A stretch of 64,000 nucleotides of DNA from Anas platyrhynchos (Eukaryota; Chordata; Aves; Anseriformes; Anatidae), in NCBI RefSeq assembly GCF_047663525.1, contig NC_092592.1:21814501-21878500 (forward strand), given 5' to 3'. How positions within the stretch are numbered: the stretch's first letter is position 1; every line of letters starts with the position of its first letter. Both the position numbers and the translations under genes were made by a program. The notes below the pieces were generated by a model that searched no databases, was not told the DNA's origin, and saw nothing but the letters and a program-made list of their open reading frames with translations. Below, in pieces: positions 39,501-51,539 of the stretch.

Positions 39501-42500
39501 TCTGCTTCACTCTGAAAAATAAGAAAAAATACAACACTTCATTCCTGCATTTTGTCAGCTCAAGAAAGGGTATTTTGGAAAGTAAATTAATATTATCCAC
39601 TGCTTACACATGTGGAAGACAGAAAAGTGGAGGGATTGGTTCAAAGCATTCTTCAGAGCAAAGCTCAGAAGACAACACAAGTTTTTTTCCCTCCACTTGC
39701 CTGTGCCAGCCTCTGGGTCCTGTCAGAAAAATGAGGTCAAGCACTGTTGCAGAAGTCATTAGGTGCAGGTGGTCTGGCAGAAAAAGCTGAGTAGCCTGGA
39801 CTTTCCCATTCAAGCCTTTCTACAATGCTTAAGAGCATGTATGCTGTCATATCATACTGCTATTAAGCGCCACAGTTTCCAGTGCTTTGGTACAGAGTGG
39901 TTTTATACATAGCATTTCGGTTTCATGGAATACATATGCTCTCACAAACCATGTTTCTAGTTAGCAGCTTTATTCTGCTGCTGCTTCACTCAAGTACAAC
40001 TGGTTTCACATAAGGAAGCACCTCCTCGGGAAGGATTTGGGCCAAGAGGCTACTTTGAAGGAACAGATCCATCTGGAGAAGTGCAGTTACAATGTTCTCC
40101 TTCTCTGAGCTGAGAGCCAACTACACAGCAATCCTCCAGTCAGACCCGTAAGGCACAGCCAGCATCGGAGTAACAGGGCAGAAAGACACACTGGGACTTA
40201 CTCCAGTCACCCTAAGATAGTAAGGACATCAACCAGAACCCAGGCTTAAGAGCTTCTGTTTAACCAAAGCTGTTAGGCAAGGGAATTGGCTTGAACATGC
40301 TGACATTTCCAACAATAATGTCCTATCAACAGGGAAGTCTGTGAATGGTTAGTCATAAAGAGTCATCACCACTTTATTCCAATAACTGCAATTTTCTTTT
40401 CCTTAGCAGCAGAGAGATTTAAGCTTTCCCAGGAAACTGCTGTATTCTCATAAATGGACTTGTAGGGATATGATTAATATCGAACTAATGATATCAGCAT
40501 GACTTGATGGATTTTTTTCTAAGGGGGTGGCCTCACAGTCAGGTAAAAAGCACCTTCAATCCAGAGCTTATGGAGCTTAAGTAATCACTAATGCTGTCCC
40601 ATATGACTTGCATAATATAGACCTCCAAGTGCTACCCAGAAGCCTCCTGCTCTGGTGTAAATTCCTTTTGCTCCTATTTCCTTTGTGACAGAGGGATCTT
40701 CCCCCCCTTCTCATTGCGCCCTCTCAGGTCATTCATGCCCTCCCCAGAGAAAAATCCTTCCCAGAGCTAACCTTCAAGCAATCTTTGCCAGGTAGAAAGG
40801 TTTGTGGAAATTTCCTACAGGACCTGCATTGCTGGCATTTTTTATTTTTAAGTAAGAGTCTGGAAGATTAATGTCATGCTCCTGAGCACACAGCCAAGAA
40901 ACACTAGGCCTAGCCCAGCGCCACAGCTGAGGCATAGCCATGCCATGCTGCACAGATACTCAGGCTGGCTCAGGGCAAGCTTGTTCAGGTGTTCTTGTCC
41001 AGTGCTCTACTGGTAGACATAGCTGGTGGGTGTTTTCATGCCAGCCAAGCTCTGGGAACAGTATCAAGCAACCAAAAAATGATGAGCTTCAACAGAAGCT
41101 GTATGCTCAGCAGACAGCAAGATCTGGAAGAACTTGTGTTTGCTGAAGTTTGCTTCACAGCCAGTACAGCAACAGAATCCTGTGCCACCACACCCTGCTC
41201 CAGGCAGGGAGAGCAGCTGTGGAAGGGACTGCATCAATGGGAAACTTCTCACTCGATGCAACTTTGATTACGTCCCAGTGATTACTGAGCAGCAAGTTTA
41301 AGGCTGTGGTGAAGCTGTCACTGCAGAGCCACCCCCAAAGGCTTGCCATCAACCCGGAACAGGAGGCCTGGCTGGGCTGTTGGGCAGGATCAGAGCAAGT
41401 ACTCCTTTTCTGCTCCCCTGTGAAGTCAGCTGGTACCAGCAAAACTTCCCCGGAAAGCAAGATACACTTATCTGTCTGATTTTGCTCTGAAATAGATGGA
41501 CAGTCCTCTCTAGCTGCACTCAAAGGCTCATGTGAAAGAAATGCTCTGGATCTATGCCTGGTGACTCAGGGTAAGAGGCAATGCGAAAGCTCAGCTTTCC
41601 TTTGGAGGCAGCAGTAACAAATCAAACAATGGCCCTTTTTGGTATTAATTCCAAGAAACACGGCCCATCCTCGTTCAAGTAGCTTACTCATGACTCACTC
41701 ATAGGCTTGATTCTCTGTGTTCCAGCACAGGTACAATCACAGTCAGTTTCCAGAGAAACACTATTCAGTTTGGTCTTGTTTTCCAGATGAATTGATGCTA
41801 TAATTACCTAACTGAAACTACTCAAAGCATCCATGCAAATCTCCTCGTAAGATGAATAACTAGTGCAAAAGCAATGTAATCTGTGTACCCTGCAGCTGAT
41901 GATGTGAAAAGCATTCTACTTATAAATTCAGGGTAGGGGGATTTAAAATATATCAGAATATATATCCTATCAAAATGTTTTCTAACCTAAGGAGTAGTTC
42001 ATCAAAATCCTGAAATGTGGGTGACAGGTGGGGTTATTGTTTTTCAGTGGAAAATTTCTGAGAGTGTTTCACATTTTTCATAGTTTGCATTTGAGTTGTA
42101 TTTTTTATGGAGGATTTTGAAAAACAATTTATTTTTAGCTACTCCTCCACTGCCTGCCTGTCTTCATACCTCCACCCTTACAATACCAACAGATAAGAGT
42201 CCTCTAGAGCTTTCAGTGACTTTTCCTCCTTTTCTCACTACGTTTCCAAATGATTTCCAGCTTGGTTGGTGGAGGCAACAGATCAACATAAAGGAAAAAT
42301 TGAAGTGAGAGTTCCTCCAAGCTTTGGAAAAAAAATCCATTTTACTATACTAACTTCCAAAAGGGTGGTGACCGGGCAGGGAGAGAAGACTTTTCCACCA
42401 GTACTCCAACACATGCCATTCTCCAGCAGCTCTCTTCTAGGCCTTGGCTTGTAGATATCTAGAGATAAAGTCCCTAGGGAAACCTAGCCTTCCATAGAAG

Positions 42501-43142
42501 CTAATGGGAGAGCTGCCACTGAGCTGTATGTGGAGGCTGCTTCAGGGCACCCCACAACTCCCAAAGCCACAAGAGTTTAAAAGAGAACAAACAGCGTTTC
42601 TGGCTTGGAGCAGACAGGCAGGGCGTCCAAGTCCACAGTGTTGCAGCAATATTCAAAACCCAGAAAAGAAAGACACTGTGGCTTGACAAACCATACCTCC
42701 CTCCATGACCACAGCCTGCCAGCACGCTGGGGACAGGCCAGTGCCCTGAACCCACTGCCAGAGGTGAAGGAAGGGACAAGGAGACCGCAGCGTTCATACC
42801 TAACGCAGACCTCTGCTGTGCAGCTTTGCTGATCCCCGGTACTGTATCCCCATGTACACATAATTATCCCTCTGCACCACTCAACTGAAGGGGCAGGGAG
42901 AGTCTGGTCTTCTTGAAGCCAGCATGCATATTAACACCTTCTTTAATTAAGGTTATGGAAGTGCTGAAAACTATTTTATAGTCAGAAAGTCAGTAAACAG
43001 TTTGGATGATCTTTAAAGGGAAACATTTCATTCCCACACAGTGCCTGATAGAGCTTACAAGTTAACTTATTATATTGCCAAAGAAGTCAAGGTGTTTCAC
43101 TTCCCTATTTCCTCTACTTACCCAAGCCTTCCACCATGCCAT
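30532..43142 (-). CDS. ANXA8: annexin A8, complete, 12 coding exons
   Basis: Calcium-dependent phospholipid-binding protein that acts on the cytosolic face of plasma and endosomal membranes. Coding exons in transcript order: 43142-43122, 39511-39421, 39155-39061, 37853-37740, 36891-36801, 36213-36134, 35539-35480, 34954-34861, 33004-32909, 32673-32615, 31877-31755, 30588-30532. They total 981 bases, 326 residues plus stop (human 327). Every junction is GT-AG and in phase, and exon sizes match the conserved annexin pattern. The N-terminus MAWWKAW is diagnostic of annexin A8. There are four annexin repeats. Type II calcium sites are GLGT (36-39) with E78, GVGT (108-111) with E150, and GAGT (268-271) with D310. 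Repeat 3 has IRGT (193-196) with E235, the degenerate form also seen in mammalian A8. One oddity is that repeat 4 reads IAGQSL (292-297) where annexins normally have a YGKSL-like motif. The largest intron is the first, about 3.6 kb. The symbol assumes one A8 gene in birds. Confidence 0.95.
31755..31877 (-). CDS. ANXA8: ANXA8 coding exon 11 (residues 268-308)
   Basis: 123 bases, phase 0. Encodes [41 protein letters not shown]. Contains the repeat-4 calcium loop GAGT and the unusual IAGQSL in place of a YGKSL-like motif. Confidence 0.95.
32386..32410. repeat. (GTTT)n microsatellite in ANXA8 intron 10
   Basis: Tandem gttt units in the intron between coding exons 10 and 11. Confidence 0.85.
32569..32591. 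repeat. 23-base poly-A tract in ANXA8 intron 10
   Basis: A run of 23 A on the + strand, so T in the ANXA8 transcript sense, beginning 23 bases into the intron after exon 10. Confidence 0.9.
32615..32673 (-). CDS. ANXA8: ANXA8 coding exon 10 (residues 248-267)
   Basis: 59 bases, the standard annexin size. Encodes [20 protein letters not shown]. The donor gtaaga is followed 23 bases later by a 23-base T run (in transcript orientation) in the intron. Confidence 0.94.
32909..33004 (-). CDS. ANXA8: ANXA8 coding exon 9 (residues 216-248)
   Basis: 96 bases. Encodes [20 protein letters not shown] and [11 protein letters not shown], ending with the first base of Val248. Confidence 0.96.
33528..33586. 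repeat. A-rich / (CAA)n simple repeat in ANXA8 intron 8
   Basis: An interrupted run of A, CAAAA and CAA units between coding exons 8 and 9. Confidence 0.85.
34079..34107. repeat. (TTTTG)n simple repeat in ANXA8 intron 8
   Basis: Tandem ttttg units, between coding exons 8 and 9. Confidence 0.85.
34861..34954 (-). CDS. ANXA8: ANXA8 coding exon 8 (residues 185-216)
   Basis: 94 bases. Encodes [19 protein letters not shown], continuing [16 protein letters not shown] replaces GxGT, so this calcium loop is degenerate. Confidence 0.96.
35480..35539 (-). CDS. ANXA8: ANXA8 coding exon 7 (residues 165-184)
   Basis: 60 bases, 20 codons, phase 0. Encodes the linker between repeats 2 and 3: [11 protein letters not shown], then TALALQDAQ. 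Confidence 0.95.
36134..36213 (-). CDS. ANXA8: ANXA8 coding exon 6 (residues 138-164)
   Basis: 80 bases, the usual annexin size. Encodes [19 protein letters not shown] and ends CLLQ. E150 pairs with the GVGT loop. Donor is gtaacg. Confidence 0.96.
36801..36891 (-). CDS. ANXA8: ANXA8 coding exon 5 (residues 108-138)
   Basis: 91 bases. Encodes [24 protein letters not shown] is the calcium loop of repeat 2. The last base is the first base of Glu138. Confidence 0.96.
37740..37853 (-). CDS. ANXA8: ANXA8 coding exon 4 (residues 70-107)
   Basis: 114 bases, phase 0 at both ends. Starts [10 protein letters not shown], with E78 the acidic ligand of calcium site 1, and ends [11 protein letters not shown]. 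Confidence 0.96.
39061..39155 (-). CDS. ANXA8: ANXA8 coding exon 3 (residues 38-69)
   Basis: 95 bases, the standard size of this annexin exon. Encodes [19 protein letters not shown] and ends QFGK. The donor gtcctt is weaker than consensus after the invariant GT. Confidence 0.95.
39421..39511 (-). CDS. ANXA8: ANXA8 coding exon 2 (residues 8-38)
   Basis: 91 bases. Acceptor is a long T-rich tract ending ttcag; donor is G|gtgagt. Encodes [14 protein letters not shown] and ends AMKGL plus the first base of Gly38, opening repeat 1. Confidence 0.95.
39512..43121 (-). other. ANXA8: ANXA8 intron 1 (3.6 kb)
   Basis: The interval between the gtaagt donor after exon 1 and the acceptor of exon 2. No other exon or repeat element was recognised inside it. 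Annexin first introns often hold regulatory elements, but none can be named from sequence here. Confidence 0.85.
43122..43142 (-). CDS. ANXA8: ANXA8 coding exon 1 (residues 1-7)
   Basis: Encodes MAWWKAW, followed directly by a gtaagt donor in phase 0. It is too short for an open-frame search and was found by looking for the A8 N-terminal motif. Joined to exon 2 it continues SEAEGV, aligning without a gap to the mammalian N-terminus. Confidence 0.92.
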
Positions 43143-43275
43143 TGCAGTGTCAGTAGTGATACCTGGGCCTGTTGATGAAGAAAACCACACGCATCACACC
43201 TCACAGTTAGGGAATCTGAGACTTGAAGAGGGTGGGGGGAAAAAAGAGGAATATATATATATATAATTATTTTTT
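43143..43275 (-). promoter_or_regulatory. ANXA8: ANXA8 5'UTR and candidate promoter
   Basis: Two readings are possible. An (AT)n run at 43250-43266 could serve as a TATA-like element with initiation near 43225. Alternatively a splice acceptor (ttttcttcatcaacag, exon start at 43168) could join an upstream non-coding exon 26 bases before the ATG. The sequence alone does not decide. Confidence 0.35.
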
Positions 43276-46200
43276 TCAATAGACTTACCACAAGAAAATT
43301 AGAATAACTGTGTTCCTCAGGAGGCTTATTCCCTCTGGAAGCAGCAGAATGTAACTGGACTCTGTGCTGAGAACTGGCAGGTATAACCCATCCTTATCTA
43401 CAAATTCCATGGGGCAACGCCCGCAGACACTGCTTAACCTGTTTTGCACGTATGATCTCACAGGGAGAGATCGAGTTGCTTAATAAACCAGGCTTCCCCT
43501 GTGAGGAGCCCTACATTCAACCTCAGTTGACTAATGCTCATTGTAATTTTTCCACTGCTTCTCCCCCACACCCTAACCCGCTAACATTTTAGCCTCTGGC
43601 ACTGACACGACATGCAAATCAAAGCCAGGTAGTTTCTTGGCATTAAACTCCACTAAGACCCAGTGAGTTCTGCTACAATGAAATAAACCACTCTCACATT
43701 ATTAAGGACTCTTTCTATTTCTACCAATCTGGATGACAGCAAAACAGGACTCTCAAAACTTAACAAATGCTCACCTACATCCCTTCTTTCAAAAAAGCCT
43801 ATTAAAAAAGCACTAAGTCAACACCCAAACATGCCCTACATGTCATAGCAAAGCTCAGTACAGCAGCAGACTGTATACTGACTCGAGAGGTCTCTCCCTG
43901 TCATGTAACCTGGACTCACACAGTATGAGCAAGAAGCATCTCTAGGCTGACACGGAATCAGCACATTTCAGGCTAACTGCTCTCAGCAATGTCATTTCCA
44001 GCAAGGTTACTGTAAGGCTTGCTATTACACGTTAAGGCTTAGTGCAATGTGAATATTTTTTCCTTTTTGTGTTCATAGTAGGAGCCAAAAGGCTCTTAAT
44101 ACTTAAATTTAGAGAAGTGTTTCTGTGAAACCAGCTGAAATATCTTACGGCTGTAGCAATATTTTCCTGTCTAGACTTTTGTCAGAACCCATCACGCCCG
44201 TATTATTTATTTGTTTTTAAATGGAAAGCTGCCCTGATGGAAGCATTTCCATCAGCTATATCTTAACCCTTGCTATAGAGGAACTCTGTCCCCTCTCACA
44301 TTTACAAGCCCACACAGGACCCTGGGTAAACACCAAACCATGGGACTCTCTTACTTCCTTCCCACATGCTGTTATTTCACTTAACCCAGCTGGGTCCCCA
44401 CGGCCTGGGAAGCTGCTCTGGTTATTCCCACTGGAACGAGCTCTGCCAACTCCTCCTGCCTCAAACCTATCCATCACACAGGGAGGGCAAGTCATGGAGG
44501 AGGAGGCACTGTCCTTGGCATAGAAAGTGTGCAACTAGGGTCCACACCAGCTTGGTTTCCAGTCATGTTTAGGAGGCAGGGTCATCAACAGCACACAGCA
44601 GGAGGGTTCATGAGTGGTCCTTCATTCCCTCTCCTTCTCAGGAAGGGTGGTCAGAGCAGGATAGATTTGCTTTTGCTGGATCTCAGGGCTGTGCCTGGCT
44701 ACTTACATATGCCTTTTCCCTGTGTTGGGATTTAATTAGGTCAGCTTGCCATAAAGGTCAGCTTTCTTGAGGACTCCATGGACAAAGAAACCCTTCTAGA
44801 CAGAAAGTCACAGAGCTGGAGCTAACAGCTGTAGGTCACAGAGGGGAGCAGAGACCAAACCAGAGAGAAAATGGGAAAACGTCCAACCAGTCATTTTTGC
44901 CAGCACAAACTAAAAAGGCTGTAAAGGGACATTAGAAGGGATTTTAACAAGGGAATTAGAATTTAACGCAGAGGAACAGTGGCCAGATTTTAAGAAATCG
45001 GTATGAATGGGCTAGGTAAGGTCTGGAGAAAATGAACCCTGAACAATCCCTCTTCAGGTATGGTGCTATTGCTCTGAACTGATTCCTGCTCTTCATTCAT
45101 TGTGGTTTATCCTGTAAGAACTGATCACTTTGTCAGCTGTGAGTTGAACTCTATTGCAGTATTGTCTCAGTTCATGATGGATGCAGCTTCAATGCAGCAA
45201 GGCTCAGAGCAGCGCTGCACAAGCTTCATGCACATGAGAGCAGTCAATGCTCTCAGTCCAGTGCAGCAGGAGGCACACACTGCAGTCCAATGCCCTTTTT
45301 GCTTGGGTAGAGTTTTTGTTTTGAACAGCTCAGGTTTACAGACTCATCTACACATCTTGGCCCTCCCATACCACACATGTTGTGCATGTGAGTGAACTTG
45401 CCTGGGCTTCGTGTACTTTACTGTTATGTACCAGGAACACACATACACCTTTTACAGCAGCAGTAGAACCTCACATAGTGCAGTGATTATCTACAGGATC
45501 ATGCAAAATTCCCAGAAGGGGTAGAAGACAATACACAGGTTCCCCCAAGCCTCACTGTCTCACACACACACAGAGAAGTCATTTCTGCATCCCTGATACA
45601 GTGAACTCCAAATTCACTAAAAATACTGTCAGGAGAAGTCTGCCCAGCAATACATTAAGGTAGTTAAAATTTGACCTCATGATCCTGCTTATTTGCACTG
45701 TGGTACCCCCACAAAAGAGTCATCTCTAAGCCACCTGCAAGAGTGTTATCTGAGTGGTGGGTCAGTCATATTGTGGGTACAGACATCCACAAAGTGTCTC
45801 CACAGTGAAGGTCTCTCAAGCCTCAGCCCTGAACACCTCCAAGCTTTCAGCAAGTCCCTGCTTCTGCCAGTGTGCCTGGCCAAGTCAGCTGTTGGCACGG
45901 CTATCAGCCACCAAAAGCAGTCAGAAACCTCCAGAAGAAGCAGCACAAGCACCATAACTAGGTTTGGTTTGTGTGTCTTTAGGCCACTCAATCCAAACCC
46001 ATTTTCAGCTAGACATAATGAAGAAGGTGCTCTGCACTTAGCTTTTTCTTGACTCTGCACTTGGGACTTTCCAAGCTTGAATCGGGGACATTGAAGCTAC
46101 CTCAGTACATACCAAGCCAGTGTAAGGAATGCTATAAAAGAATTCATGAGCAGGACTGGATTTTGCTCAACCTTGTTCAAACCCATAAAAGACCTGAAGT

Positions 46201-48901
46201 ATTAAAAAAAAAAGTGCTGATAGCCTTCAAAAGGTTCATTACTTACATTTCTTCAAGAACGTACCACCCAGTAAGTTCTGACTGCTCTGTTTTAGGTTGG
46301 ACAAAAGCTTAAAGGATGCTCTAACATAGATGGAGGGTAGCAGAACACTTTTAGAGTGCAGCCCCTTTCTCCCCTTCCCCATTTGTAGGTTAGTAAAGTC
46401 TGGCCCTGTGCCTGGAAAGTTTGAGGCCAGGAGCTGACTGCTTTGGAACATGAGAGCTCATGCAAAACAGGTCCTCAACTGTCCAGCAATTTTACTTACC
46501 CCATGGCTTTTCACTGCTACTAGAACTTTATGCAGCACGACAAGAACAGAACAGCCCACTGGGAATTTCACCCCCAAATTTATATATTTTTAAGCCAGGA
46601 GCTTAATCATTCTGGAAACAGCAGACCAAACACACATTGATACTTGATTCAAACCAATAACCTAACTAATCATGAAATATTTTACTATGTAAATTTGAGG
46701 AAATTAGAGCACACCCCTCAGACCAAGCAGGAGAGAAGTATTCTGCTGCAAAGAAAGAAGATAAACAACATTTTCTAGCCCAGTTTTTAAGTAACACTGT
46801 ATAGAATCACAGCTCTGATGAGGACTAATTTCAGCAAATTGCAGGGTTTTCTTTCATGTGATACAAAACTGTTAATATCTCTTCCAGTCCTATGCTTTCC
46901 AGAATGGGTCATTACCCCCTTGCTTTTTAGTCTTCTAGCTCCAGACCCATTACTGACAACACTTTGCCCTACCTTCCAGTGACTTACATCAGTCTCTTGC
47001 CCTAACAGCTGTCATGTTTGCAGACCAGGTTACACTCCCTCACTGTACAAACCTAACCCGTCTCATCCTGCAGATTTTAAATCAATGTGCAAACAACTCC
47101 ACAAACCAAACACTAAGTCTTGATTCTACTTCTCCCTTCTTTTTTTCCCCCTTCTGTGTGTTGCTACTTAAATAGATCCTATCAGCTGACTACCATCAGG
47201 GTTAAGAGCAAATGCCCTTGCATCTACTAACCAGCTCACTATCACCTGAAATCAGATCATTATACGTGAAGGCTGTATAAATTTGCTAGCAGGCCAATCC
47301 AAGTAAAAAGTTATTGTCTGTTTATGAAAGAGGTGTGAGCTGGGGTAAACGAGCAGATGGGAAAGGCAGTAGTTTTCAAAAGAAGAGTATCTGCAATGCA
47401 AAAATAAAGTCACTAAAGTCTAAAAAAATTATACTCACATACCTGGCAGCTCACTGCTCACCCTGCCCTTTCCTCTTGTGCCTTTGAACCATCTTTCAAA
47501 GTGAAAATGATCCCAAAATAGGATTATTTCCATTTGAAAATCACTAGCTCAGCTTCATTTTCCAAGTTTCCTTTATTACCACAAGCAGCTTTGTGCCAAG
47601 TATCATAAGAGAAAACCCATGCCTGTATGTTTCGGGGGATGTTCAAGCAGCAATAGTGTAAAATCTCAGGACCTGATTGTGTCAGCACCAGGAGGACGAG
47701 CCCCAGGGTCAGTGGGGCAGCCAGTGCCACAGGGGACTGTGCACAGAGCTGTTTGCAGGTTAGCAAAGGGTGTGTCAGCTTCACCTTTGCCACACAGGGC
47801 CCCTTGGCTACTGGTGGGACAGCCAGGGTGAGGCACTGACACAAACAGATCAGAGCTTGGCTTGCTCTGGCTCTGCTCTGACTCCGGCTGAGCATTTTTC
47901 TGCTCATTCCTTTCTTGCACTAGTGCTGGCGCCAAGGAATTCTTCCCAGTTGCCCTAACAACCATTCCCCACACAAAACAGGCAACTGCTGCTCGTGTTT
48001 AACCCCAAAGGCCAACAAAGAAAGCACCCTCTGAATCAAAACGGGTGAAGGCAGCACATTTGGGTCTGATGGGGACATGACAGATGCCAGGAGTTCAAAT
48101 GCCAGCAGTGGGTGTGAGGCAGCATTCAGGATGCATCGGGTGCTTGTGTGTGAAATATTTTGTGCACATCCCCAGGCACCTCTACAGGGATTATTTTTTA
48201 ATAGAGTCCTTGATGGAATAAGTACAGGGGCCTGTACACGATTAAAGACAGACCTGCTGTTTGAATCAGACCTGCAATGGAGAAGGATGTACACAGAGCT
48301 GCCTAAGGGTAACCCCTTGATGCCACCTGCCATGCCCCTGCTGACGTGCTTCACTCTGCAGCAGGGGTTGAGCCAGCAGCCCCACATCAGGCTCACCCTG
48401 ATGCTGATCATATGGTGCTTACCCATCAGTAGCAGCTGCATCTGGATGGCTCAAGAGCCACAGAGTTCAAGCATTGTGGAGTGATTGGAGTGATCTATGC
48501 TAAGGGAGGTTAAATTTGAAAACAAGAGAACACAGTGTCACTTCTGGTTTGTTGGTAAAATTAGACATAATACTACTTTTTCACATCCTCCTCTACAGCT
48601 AGACTTTCCTTCAGCTTCAAAGTGGCCGTATTCCAGCCTAGATCTGGCAACACTGAGGACAGCATCCTGGAGCAGACTCCGTGAGATGCTAGTGGGTCAG
48701 CTAGGCTAGTAGCTTGGCTTGCAAATGCTTGGTAGCACAGTCTCTGAACATTGCAATACTGCAGGCAGTACTGTGCCTATGCCAAAGGCCCAAAGCCAGT
48801 ACACTTCAGACCATGCCCCTGGTGAGTGTATAGAAGCAGAGAGCCTATGAGCAAACAGACTGTTCTACTAGCTCTAATGGAATTATTATACTTCTAATAT
48901 T

Positions 48902-48960
48902 CTTATATACTATGTACTTATATACTATATACTTATATACTACATACTTATATCTATATA
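48902..48960. repeat. four-copy 15-base AT-rich minisatellite
   Basis: Units start at 48902, 48917, 48932 and 48947 with consensus cttatatactatata. The first three are 15 bases and differ at one or two positions; the last has lost one base. Confidence 0.9.
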
Positions 48961-49030
48961 CTTCTAAGGTTCTACTTCTAATTAGGGCACTGTTATATCA
49001 TGATAGAAGAAACAGTTATAGATCGATACA

Positions 49031-49034
49031 CATG

Positions 49035-49085
<51 letters not shown>
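49031..49085. repeat. (CA)n followed by poly-A tract
   Basis: A short CA run to about 49047, then 38 consecutive A residues (49048-49085). Confidence 0.9.
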
Positions 49086-49087
<2 letters not shown>

Positions 49088-51330
49088 TTTCTATCAGGTG
49101 CAGATGTTTCTCTGTGTTCCTTTGTCACCTATAAAACCAGTGGGAGCTCTGCCAGTGATTGGTATGAGTGCTGAGCCAGACTTAACTTTGGTCCCCCTCC
49201 CACTGTGGCAGAATTTTGACACTGCTGAAGTCAGCATGTCCATGATGCCAGTTACACTGGTGACATTGTGATTGGTATCCTGACTTCTGTTTGTTTACAG
49301 TGAGGTGTCTTGGTAGAGACAGCAAAGGCACTTGTGTCTCAAAATCTTGACAAAGAAAAAGGGAGGCAAGGAGACATAAAGTATTTCCCAGAGAAGTGGT
49401 CTTCAGACTCTACTCAAGTACCTGTGATCTTCACCATCTAAGCAGACTACTGGGAACCCTTTACATGAACAAAAGTAAATGAGGAAGTTAAACTTTGGTA
49501 AATGGTTCTGCCTGTCTGAATTTGTCATTCAATGTATAGACAGGTCACTGAGCCAGATCTCACAATGTGGGCACATACATCTGCCCTCTCACCCAGATGC
49601 CAGTTTCTGGGATGCACTGAAGAACACACAACTAGAAATGTGTGTGAGGTGGGAGTTGTTTGTTTTCTCATTTTATTGTGAGCTTACACAAAGGCTGTTG
49701 CTTTGTATGGGAAAACCAACATATTTCACAAATTGGTTTTGTAGTAACAAGAACTGAAAACAGGGCAAGTAAGTTTATAATGGAAAAGACTTTTGTATCA
49801 AAGGCACTAAAAATAGCAGCAGTGCTGCTAAAACAGCCAGCTTTCCTTAAGCTGAGGGCTGTGGCCTAGCTGTGCTAGTTGAAAATCTTCCAAATGTTCT
49901 ATTGTTTCCTTAGAGAGCTCTGCCAAATATAGGTGGTTCATCCTTAGTGTGGAATGAGACCAGCCCCTCTGTAATACTGAGATAATTAGAGGCCATGGGG
50001 ATCAAACCAGAGAGGATGTGTTTAGAATCATGGAGAGATCAAGAAATCAAAATAAGTTCGTTCTCCCAAGAGTTAGGCTCACAGTGCCACAGCATCTCAG
50101 TTGTGGGATGGTGGGATGTATCATCTGTGCCTCAACAGACTACATTGTGCCCCAAACTGTGAGTTATTTTCAGCACTAATTTTTGTCACAAAAGTGATAA
50201 ATGAGGGCTGGATGTTTCAGACATTGAATCAGCAGCAGCTCATGAACCAGCTCAGTTAGATGCAAGAACAGAAGTACACTGATGGTCAGGGTTCTTCTGC
50301 CTGGAGGATTTTAGTCAGCACACATTTCAGGGCTGATTTGTGTCTCTTTGACAGGGATAGAGCAAGCAGGTCACAGCTCACCAGTGAATATGGCTATATA
50401 AAAAGTGCACTGCAGAAAGCACAGTGCCGCTGTATTACCAGCTTGGCTCTGCATGGAAGCTGCAAAGTGCAGAAGTATGGCTGAGAAAGGAGCAGCACTG
50501 AGGAAGGCAAAGGGAAGAGCCGGGAAAGACGATCTGCCCATGGCAAGGACTTGGGAAGGAGGTGAGGAGGTACCAGTAGTGGCAGAGGTCTGTAAGTGCT
50601 GGGGGGAGGAAAGATGGCAGCACCAAGGTTAACCCCAAGTTTTCTTCAGCCTACAGTGGAAACAGCACTGAGCAGTGGCAATACCAGGCTGCAGTTACCT
50701 AGCTGCAGTCCAGCTATTGAACACCCCAGAAATGCTGAACAGTTCCAGGTCCAAGAACTGCACCTCAGTGGAACTCTTAGCCATGAGACCTTTTCTGTTG
50801 CAGAGATCTACTTTGGTGCAAGATAAATAACAGTAGATGCTGTTAGCTGATAGGCTTAGACAGTAATCTTCTTCTATGCTGGGTACTAGGGAAAGCACCA
50901 CATTGCTGCCAAAGCTGTGTGGTGTCTTGAGGATTGCTTTTGTTGGGTCAGCCATGTCTTGTTCTGGTCATAGCCTTTGTGAATCTCAGCAGACTCTTAG
51001 GCAATTCCTATGCAAGCAACAGAAGTCCGGCATTGCATCACAAATTGATGGTAACCAGGAAACAAACGAAAACTCTTATCCCAGGAGACTTTTACAACTC
51101 TCATTTCCAGTTTATGTTGCTGTCAAAAGGCAGCTCTCTCATGCTGTGTGTGTGACCTGACCTACCACAGGGAGCACATGCTTCCAGCAGCAGGCTGCTC
51201 CTGCTTGGTGCCCATGCAAACCCCATCCCAGCGTGTGGTGTTGGCCTCACGCTTGTGGCGGCTGGGGACAGCTCAAGGGCAATGCTGGTGGTGGGTGGTG
51301 AGGGTAAGGAGGGCCAGCAGCTGGCAGGAC

Positions 51331-51391
51331 TGTGGCCACGAGTTTTACAGCCAGGGTGACAGCAGTGTGGCCACGGGTTTTACAGCCAGGG
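51331..51391. repeat. two-copy tandem duplication, period 35
   Basis: A 26-base core beginning tgtggccacg occurs at 51331-51356 and again at 51366-51391 with one mismatch. Confidence 0.85.
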
Positions 51392-51539
51392 AGTTGCTGC
51401 TCCTTGGCAGGTCAGGCACAGAGAGCACCGTCACCTTGTGGGCGGTACAGGAGCTGGAACTGCAGGTTTAACCAGGGGTTCCAGAGCAAAACCAGCTTAA
51501 AACACATTATTATTACTATTATTATTTTTCTTTAAAAGC

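Noticed and set aside
47920-48441. 173-codon open frame on the - strand
   Set aside because: No recognisable domain, and the opposite strand is also open over much of the same span.
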